Below, piece by piece: positions 43,988 through 48,467 of a stretch of DNA of 48,467 nt. The stretch is taken from assembly GCA_024686085.1 (NCBI GenBank), contig JAIBDT010000013.1, positions 1-48,467 on the forward strand, in the 5' to 3' direction. Positions within the stretch are counted from its first letter, which is position 1, and each line of letters begins with the position of its first letter. A model generated the notes under the pieces. It was not told the DNA's origin, made no database searches, and saw nothing but the letters and a program-made list of their open reading frames with translations. Source of the DNA: Loktanella sp. Lineage in GTDB: Bacteria; Pseudomonadota; Alphaproteobacteria; Rhodobacterales; Rhodobacteraceae. Made by a program: the position numbers and the translations under genes.

Positions 43988-45241
43988 TCAGTGAAGGTTG
44001 TGTTGTGCACCTGTGCCCTCCTCGTCCATGATCCCGCGCCCCGTCTGGAACCGGTCTAACCGGTACTTGGCCGCTGGCGCGTGGTGGTTGCCGGTCGCGA
44101 TCAAATGCGCAAAGCTGAACCCCGATCCAGGCACGGCTTTGAAGCCGCCGTAGCACCAGCCACAGTCAACAAACAGCCCGTCGATATGGGTCTTGTCGAT
44201 GATCGGACTGCCGTCAGGGGTCATGTCCATGATGCCCCCCCAAGACCGCAGAACACGTGCTTTGCCAATCATTGGCATCAATGCCATTGCCGCCTCCATG
44301 ACGTGTTCTTTCATGGGCAAGTTCCCGCGCGCTGCATAAGACGCGTAGAAGTCCAGATCGCCGCCAAACACCAAGCCGCCTTTGTCGGACTGGCTGATGT
44401 AAAAGTGACCCATACCAAAGCTGACAACGTGGTCGATGATCGGTTTTAACCCTTCTGTGACAAAGGCTTGCAAGACGTGGCTTTCAATTGGGAGACGCAT
44501 CCCAGCCATGGCAGCAACTTGCCCCGACCGCCCAGCGGTCACAATCGCGACCTTCTTGGCGCGAATGGCCCCACGCGAGGTTTGCACGCCTTTTACAACG
44601 CCACCTTCGATATCAATGCCCGTCACTTCGCAGTTCTGGATCAGATCAACACCACGCTGATCGGCCGCGCGTGCATAGCCCCATGCCACTGCATCGTGCC
44701 GCGCTGTGCCGCCGCGCCTGTGAAACAGCCCGCCATAGATTGGAAAGCGCGGATCGTCGAAGTTCAGATATGGTAGATGTTTGCGCACACCATCGCGGTC
44801 CAGCAGTTCCGCATCGTCGCCTTGGTTGATCATCATATTGCCGCGCCGTGCAAAGGCGTCGCGCTGCCCGTCCGAGTGGAACAGGTTGATAAGCCCGCGC
44901 TGCGAATGCATGACGTTGTAATTAAGATCTTGCTCCATATTTTCCCATAGTTTCAGGGAATGGGAGTAGAACTCAGAGTTGCCGGGCAAGAAGTAGTTCG
45001 CGCGCACGATCGTCGTGTTTCGCCCGATATTGCCTCCGCCAAGGTAGCCCTTTTCAAGCACAGCAATATTTTTCAGCCCGTGTTCTTTTGCCAGATAGAA
45101 CGCGGTGGATAGACCATGACCGCCACCGCCGATAATGACGATATCGTATTCTTCTTTGGGGTCAGGGTTCCGCCACACCGGTTTCCAGCCCTTTTGGCCG
45201 AACAACCCTTCTTTTAGAACCCGAAATCCAGAATATCCCAT
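43988..45241 (-). CDS. soxB: Sarcosine oxidase beta subunit
   Basis: A 417-residue flavin subunit that oxidises sarcosine. The FAD-binding start is YDIVIIGGGGHGLSTAFYLA, and the covalent-flavin region includes GRNTTIVRANYFLPGN. A C-terminal GWCYGGFKAVPGSG motif is typical. It leads the soxBDAG operon. I see no clear promoter or regulator box in the 102 bases upstream (45242-45343). Confidence 0.96.
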   Translation of the reverse strand: MGYSGFRVLKEGLFGQKGWKPVWRNPDPKEEYDIVIIGGGGHGLSTAFYLAKEHGLKNIAVLEKGYLGGGNIGRNTTIVRANYFLPGNSEFYSHSLKLWENMEQDLNYNVMHSQRGLINLFHSDGQRDAFARRGNMMINQGDDAELLDRDGVRKHLPYLNFDDPRFPIYGGLFHRRGGTARHDAVAWGYARAADQRGVDLIQNCEVTGIDIEGGVVKGVQTSRGAIRAKKVAIVTAGRSGQVAAMAGMRLPIESHVLQAFVTEGLKPIIDHVVSFGMGHFYISQSDKGGLVFGGDLDFYASYAARGNLPMKEHVMEAAMALMPMIGKARVLRSWGGIMDMTPDGSPIIDKTHIDGLFVDCGWCYGGFKAVPGSGFSFAHLIATGNHHAPAAKYRLDRFQTGRGIMDEEGTGAQHNLH

Positions 45242-45343
45242 CGCTTGTCTCCAGCTAAGCTTTGGTCACGCTAGGCCGAGTGTTGTCAGATGAAAAGCCA
45301 GTCCGCGACTAAAAATGACGCAAATCCGATTAACATCGCATAT

Positions 45344-45772
45344 TTAACTGCGTGGATGGTCCGAGGCACAGTGCGCATGGTCGGCAAGGCTTTCGATCAC
45401 CTGACAATTGACCACCGCACCGCCACCGCAACTGGTCACCATACGGGACAATTCAGCTTCTAACGCTTTGAGTTGCGCGATCCTTGTGCGCACCTCGTGC
45501 AATTGCTGCTGTGCGATGCTGTCGGCGGCACTGCAATTGCGGGTCGGGTCATCTGAAAGCGCCAAAAGGTCGCCGATGTCATCAAGGCTGAAGCCCAAAT
45601 CCCGCGCGTGTCTGATAAACCGCAATCGTGCAATCAAGGTCGCATCGTAAATCCTGCGCCCAGATGCAGTACGCGGTGGTTTACCCAGCAGTCCGCGGTC
45701 TTCATAGAACCTGATCGTTGTGACTTTTACGTGCGAGGCGTCAGATGCTTGTCCGATTGTGAAATTTGCCAT
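45344..45772 (-). CDS. MerR family transcriptional regulator (heavy-metal type)
   Basis: A 142-residue regulator. The N-terminal winged helix is FTIGQASDASHVKVTTIRFY with RTASGRRIYDATLIARLRFI, followed by a dimerising helix. Cysteines at NCSAADS, SCGGGAVVNC and HAHCASDH could form a metal site like that of ZntR or CadR. It is divergent from the CDF-type transporter gene over a shared MerR operator, so it very likely controls that gene in response to a metal ion. The exact metal is not predictable. Confidence 0.9.
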   Translation of the reverse strand: MANFTIGQASDASHVKVTTIRFYEDRGLLGKPPRTASGRRIYDATLIARLRFIRHARDLGFSLDDIGDLLALSDDPTRNCSAADSIAQQQLHEVRTRIAQLKALEAELSRMVTSCGGGAVVNCQVIESLADHAHCASDHPRS

Positions 45773-45781
45773 GAAACCCCC

Positions 45782-45812
45782 TTGCTTCTACAGCGACTGT
45801 AGAAGCTACATA
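45782..45812 (+). promoter_or_regulatory. MerR-type promoter and operator of the CDF-type transporter gene
   Basis: TTGCTT (-35, 45782-45787) and TACATA (-10, 45807-45812) are separated by 19 bases, the unusually long spacing of MerR-activated promoters. The spacer lies inside a perfect inverted repeat: GCTTCTACAG, CGA, CTGTAGAAGC (45784-45806). Binding of the divergent MerR protein would twist the DNA to align the two boxes. Confidence 0.85.
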
Positions 45813-45849
45813 GGATAGGCACAAACATGAAACACAAAGGATTTTACTG

Positions 45850-46479
45850 ATGGGTGCCCACCACAGCCACGCGCATGACACTGATTTTACGGGCGCAACC
45901 CCCGCATACAAACGCGCGCTCTGGGCGGTTATTGCGATTAACGCGGCAATGTTTTTTGTCGAGATCAGCGCCGGAGCATTGGCCGGATCGCAAGCTTTGC
46001 AGGCCGATGCGTTGGATTTTTTGGGCGATAGCCTGACATATGGCCTGTCTCTTGCTGTGATCGGTATGAGCCTGCGGACCCGTGCCAATGCGGCATTGCT
46101 AAAAGGGGTTACGCTGCTTTTGATGGGCCTTTGGGTGTTGGGGTCAACGATGTACCAACTGCTTATTCTTGGGGTTCCGCGCGCCGAAGTTATGGGGGCG
46201 ATTGGGGTTTTGGCACTTGCGGCGAATGTGGCCTCCGTGCTGATCTTGATGCGCTTCAAGGATGGTGACGCCAATGTCCGGTCGGTATGGCTGTGCAGTC
46301 GTAATGACGCGATTGGGAATGTTGCTGTTATTGGTGCTGCGGGTGCGGTTGCCCTGACCCAGACCGCATGGCCTGATCTGATTGTCGCGGGCCTGATGGC
46401 CACTTTGTTTTTATCATCGGCCCGTCAGATTATCTGGCAAGCCTTGCAGGAAAGAGGCGGGCACGCGGCCCGCCCCTAA
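45850..46479 (+). CDS. Cation diffusion facilitator-like transporter
   Basis: A 209-residue membrane protein with six hydrophobic segments and the CDF metal-site pattern: ADALDFLGDSLTYGL (D-x-x-x-D) and SRNDAIGN (N-D-x-x-x-N). A His-rich N-terminus (GAHHSHAHDTD) could sense or guide metal. It lacks the C-terminal cytosolic domain of the standard family, so it is a short type. AAAGGATTTTACTG precedes the ATG. Regulated by the divergent MerR gene. Exports a divalent metal such as zinc by inference. Confidence 0.88.
   Translation: MGAHHSHAHDTDFTGATPAYKRALWAVIAINAAMFFVEISAGALAGSQALQADALDFLGDSLTYGLSLAVIGMSLRTRANAALLKGVTLLLMGLWVLGSTMYQLLILGVPRAEVMGAIGVLALAANVASVLILMRFKDGDANVRSVWLCSRNDAIGNVAVIGAAGAVALTQTAWPDLIVAGLMATLFLSSARQIIWQALQERGGHAARP
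46456..46474. other. GC-rich hairpin at the 3' end of the transporter gene
   Basis: GGCGGGC (46456-46462) pairs with GCCCGCC (46468-46474) around loop ACGCG. It overlaps the last codons of the CDF gene and lies between two convergent genes. Neither direction has a proper T-run, so it is a weak candidate terminator at most. Confidence 0.35.
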
Positions 46480-46486
46480 CGGTGAC

Positions 46487-47929
46487 TTAAAGGCCTTTGG
46501 CTTGGTAGCTCATCGCGACTTTGCTGATTGAGACGATATAGGCGGCGGTGCGCAGGTCGTGCACATCGTCGCGGTCGTGCCAGACTTTACGCATGGATTG
46601 ATAGGCGGCCCGCATGGTGTCATCGAGACCAGAGCGCACCAATTCCAATTCGTCTGCCCCGCGCAGATATTTCTCTTTAAAGTCTTTGGACATGGACCAG
46701 TCAGATCCGAGATAGCGGTCAAGGCGTTGTAACTCATCAACCAAAAGCTGGTGGCGTGCCTCTTCGGCGCGGCGCTGCATCCGTCCAAAGCGAATGTGTG
46801 ACAGGTTTTTGACCCACTCAAAGTAAGACACCGTTACACCGCCCGCGTTGGCATACATGTCGGGAATGATCACGCAACCTTTGTCGCGCAGAATTTCATC
46901 CGCGCCCGCCGTTACAGGGCCGTTTGCGGCCTCGATGATCAACGGTGCCTTGATCCGATCCGCGTTCGACAGGTTGATCACGCCTTCAAGTGCTGCGGGG
47001 ATTAGAATGTCGCAGTCCGCTTCGAGCAGTTCTGCGCCGTCGGCTTTGTGGTTCGCATCAGGATATTCTGAAATTCCGCCGTGTTTCTTGATCCATTGGT
47101 GAACCGCCTCGACGTCTAGCCCGTTTTCGTCGTGCAACGCACCGTCGCGTTCGATGATCCCCGTAATGATCGCGCCGTCCTCTTCGGATAAGAACTTGGC
47201 AGCGTGATAGCCCACGTTGCCCAAGCCCTGCACAATCACGCGTTTGCCCGAAAGATTGCCCGACAGGCCCGCCATTGCTTTATCTTCGTCATAGCGGAAA
47301 AATTCGCGCAAGGCATATTGGACGCCGCGCCCTGTGGCCTCGGTGCGTCCTTGGATGCCGCCCGCGTTAATCGGCTTACCAGTCACACAAGCCGCAGAGT
47401 TGATATCGGTAGTATTCATCCGCTTATATTGATCGGCAATCCAGGCCATTTCGCGTTCGCCTGTGCCCATATCGGGGGCGGGCACGTTTTGAGCGGGGTT
47501 AATGAGATCGCGCTTGATCAATTCATAAGCAAAACGGCGGGTGATCTGTTCCATTTCATGGGGTTCCCAGTCATTGGGGTCAATCCGCAGGCCGCCTTTC
47601 GATCCCCCAAACGGGGCCTCGACCAAGGCGCATTTGAAAGTCATCAACGCCGCCAAGGCCTCTACTTCATCTTGGTGCACAGACGGGGCAAACCGAATGC
47701 CGCCTTTGACAGGTTCCATATGTTCCGAATGCACCGAGCGATAGCCAGTGAACGTATGAATGGCGCCACGTAGCCGCACCCCGAAACGCACGGTATAAGT
47801 TGCGTTACACACGCGAATTTTCTCTTCAAGGCCGGGGCTGAGGTCCATCAATTTAACGGCATGGTTGAACATCATATCAACAGATTCGCGAAAGCTTGGC
47901 TCTGCGTTCGTCTGATGTGCGGTGGTCAT
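46487..47929 (-). CDS. NAD(P)-dependent glutamate dehydrogenase family protein
   Basis: A 480-residue Glu/Leu/Phe/Val dehydrogenase linking glutamate and 2-oxoglutarate with ammonia. Substrate region: KGGIRFAPSVHQDEVEALAA and APFGGSKGGLRI (catalytic Lys), then APDMGTGEREMAWIADQY. The cofactor Rossmann domain has VIVQGLGNVGYHAAKFL. ATG 47929 with AAGGATACGCCC upstream is preferred. Length matches the mid-size GDH class common in alphaproteobacteria. Cofactor preference is not assigned. Confidence 0.93.
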   Translation of the reverse strand: MTTAHQTNAEPSFRESVDMMFNHAVKLMDLSPGLEEKIRVCNATYTVRFGVRLRGAIHTFTGYRSVHSEHMEPVKGGIRFAPSVHQDEVEALAALMTFKCALVEAPFGGSKGGLRIDPNDWEPHEMEQITRRFAYELIKRDLINPAQNVPAPDMGTGEREMAWIADQYKRMNTTDINSAACVTGKPINAGGIQGRTEATGRGVQYALREFFRYDEDKAMAGLSGNLSGKRVIVQGLGNVGYHAAKFLSEEDGAIITGIIERDGALHDENGLDVEAVHQWIKKHGGISEYPDANHKADGAELLEADCDILIPAALEGVINLSNADRIKAPLIIEAANGPVTAGADEILRDKGCVIIPDMYANAGGVTVSYFEWVKNLSHIRFGRMQRRAEEARHQLLVDELQRLDRYLGSDWSMSKDFKEKYLRGADELELVRSGLDDTMRAAYQSMRKVWHDRDDVHDLRTAAYIVSISKVAMSYQAKGL

Positions 47930-48323
47930 GGGCGTATCCTTCTTTGCTGCCCGATGGGGCATTTATCAAGAGCGCGGCAACTTGCCGCAGGCTCAGCATA
48001 ACGGCAATTCGATGAATTATTAGGCATTTTGAGAACTTCTCGCACATTAAGGCCGATCACCTTTTTGTACCGCCCATATCGGGACAATCCCCTTGATCGA
48101 CTGCAGGTCACTGCAACAATCGGTTCGAATTGACGGCACTGTCGCGCAGGACAGCCATAGTTCACCCAATATCGTCACGAGTTTGCCTAATTTCCGACAC
48201 AGCGGTTTTGTTTAAGTGCGTTGGGAAAATCCCTTGATCCCCAGTCCGGTGGTGTCGAACAATAGGTAAAGTGGTGAGAATAATGTCGTTGAAACAACGC
48301 GTTACATTAGATCAAAATGCAAA
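47930..48323. other. Non-coding region between glutamate dehydrogenase and the pilus-like gene
   Basis: No convincing gene on either strand in about 390 bases. It holds two similar segments, GGGACAATCCCC-TTGATC (48081-48098) and GGGAAAATCCC-TTGATC (48223-48239), and a small palindrome CGTTGAAACAACG (48287-48299). It presumably carries the divergent promoters of the flanking genes; none was assigned with confidence. Confidence 0.5.
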
Positions 48324-48340
48324 ATGCAAAATGCAAAATG
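48317..48340 (+). repeat. Heptanucleotide tandem repeat at a start codon
   Basis: Three tandem copies of ATGCAAA, followed by a further ATG. The four ATG triplets at 48317, 48324, 48331 and 48338 fall in different frames; only the one at 48324 reads into the TadE/TadG-like protein. Length change in the repeat would alter which ATG is in frame and its distance from the upstream leader. Confidence 0.7.
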
Positions 48341-48467
48341 GCTATCCAAGAGGATTCGCCATTTCCAACGTGCCGAAGATGGCGCGGTGATTGTTATGAC
48401 ACTGATGTTCCTCATGATTATGTTGATCGTGGGCGGAATGGGCGTAGATTTTATGCGCTTTGAAGCC
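48324..48467 (+). CDS. TadE/TadG-like pilus assembly protein, N-terminal part (3' end outside window)
   Basis: The first 48 residues are visible: a basic start MQNAKWLSKRIRHFQRAEDG, then a hydrophobic segment AVIVMTLMFLMIMLIVGGMG and VDFMRFEA. The F-x-R-x-E-D-G-A-V-x-V ahead of one long hydrophobic helix and a G-V-D-x-x-R-x-E exit is the pattern of TadE/TadG Flp pilus pseudopilins. No Shine-Dalgarno is apparent. The start is within a heptanucleotide repeat. Confidence 0.7.
   Translation, partial: MQNAKWLSKRIRHFQRAEDGAVIVMTLMFLMIMLIVGGMGVDFMRFEA

Noticed and set aside
43988..45241. SoxB/SoxA of sulfur (thiosulfate) oxidation
   Set aside because: The proteins are flavin and tetrahydrofolate-domain subunits with SoxD and SoxG neighbours, clearly sarcosine oxidase.
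47926..48165. Minus-strand 79-codon frame upstream of glutamate dehydrogenase
   Set aside because: Overlaps the dehydrogenase start and leader, is Cys/Arg-rich and lacks a ribosome binding site; treated as non-coding.
1..48467. CRISPR array or prophage
   Set aside because: No regularly spaced repeats and no phage structural, integrase or lysis genes were seen.

Overview
The window is chromosomal DNA from an alphaproteobacterium, most likely of the Rhodobacterales (Roseobacter group). Pointers are the MmcB, DUF6324 and CarD proteins, the septation protein-EamA-ftsY order, a SAM-II riboswitch ahead of metZ, a tRNA-His without an encoded G-1, and a soxBDAG sarcosine oxidase operon. Gene density is high and nearly every gene has a close family match. 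No plasmid, prophage, insertion sequence or CRISPR array was seen.

Layout. 1-8.8 kb: metZ (cut by the window edge) under a SAM-II riboswitch, a PilZ protein, the septation protein / DMT transporter / ftsY block, a lysoplasmalogenase, an alkB-type hydroxylase split by two homopolymer frameshifts, a small secreted protein, xseA and purD. 8.8-13.6 kb (minus strand): TPR protein, SUV3-like helicase, S4 RNA-binding protein, fdxA and carD, with terminators after fdxA and carD. 13.7-18.3 kb (plus): SCP2 protein, alpha/beta hydrolase, pepF, cupredoxin, a decayed pepF tail and a universal stress protein. 18.3-25 kb: DUF4389, Gfo/Idh and 2OG-oxygenase genes, rpoH with a heat-shock-like promoter, rluD, tRNA-His, DUF6324, mmcB, a probable 6S RNA and an HdeD-like gene.

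25-34.2 kb is a riboflavin region (nusB, ribH, ribB, ribE, then ribD and nrdR) with a capsule module (kpsS, a wza-like export gene, kpsC) between ribE and ribD on the opposite strand. The wza-like gene has an in-frame TGA exactly where the lipobox cysteine codon should be. 34.3-40.2 kb: three secreted proteins (two are tandem paralogues), an HlyU-family gene, rpoD and dnaG. 40.3-45.2 kb: soxBDAG. 45.3-48.5 kb: a MerR regulator divergent from a CDF-type transporter across a textbook MerR operator, glutamate dehydrogenase, about 390 bases of non-coding DNA, and the start of a TadE/TadG-like pilus protein whose start codon lies in a heptanucleotide repeat.

Working together: metZ with its riboswitch (methionine control), the rib genes with nusB, soxBDAG (methylated glycine breakdown), kpsS-wza-kpsC (capsule) and the MerR/CDF pair are clear functional units. 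I found no convincing wholly new multi-gene system. The best leads are the broken or recoded wza-like lipoprotein gene, the pepF relic, the cysteine-free GTP cyclohydrolase-like domain on RibB, the paired secreted proteins and the repeat at the start of the pilus gene.
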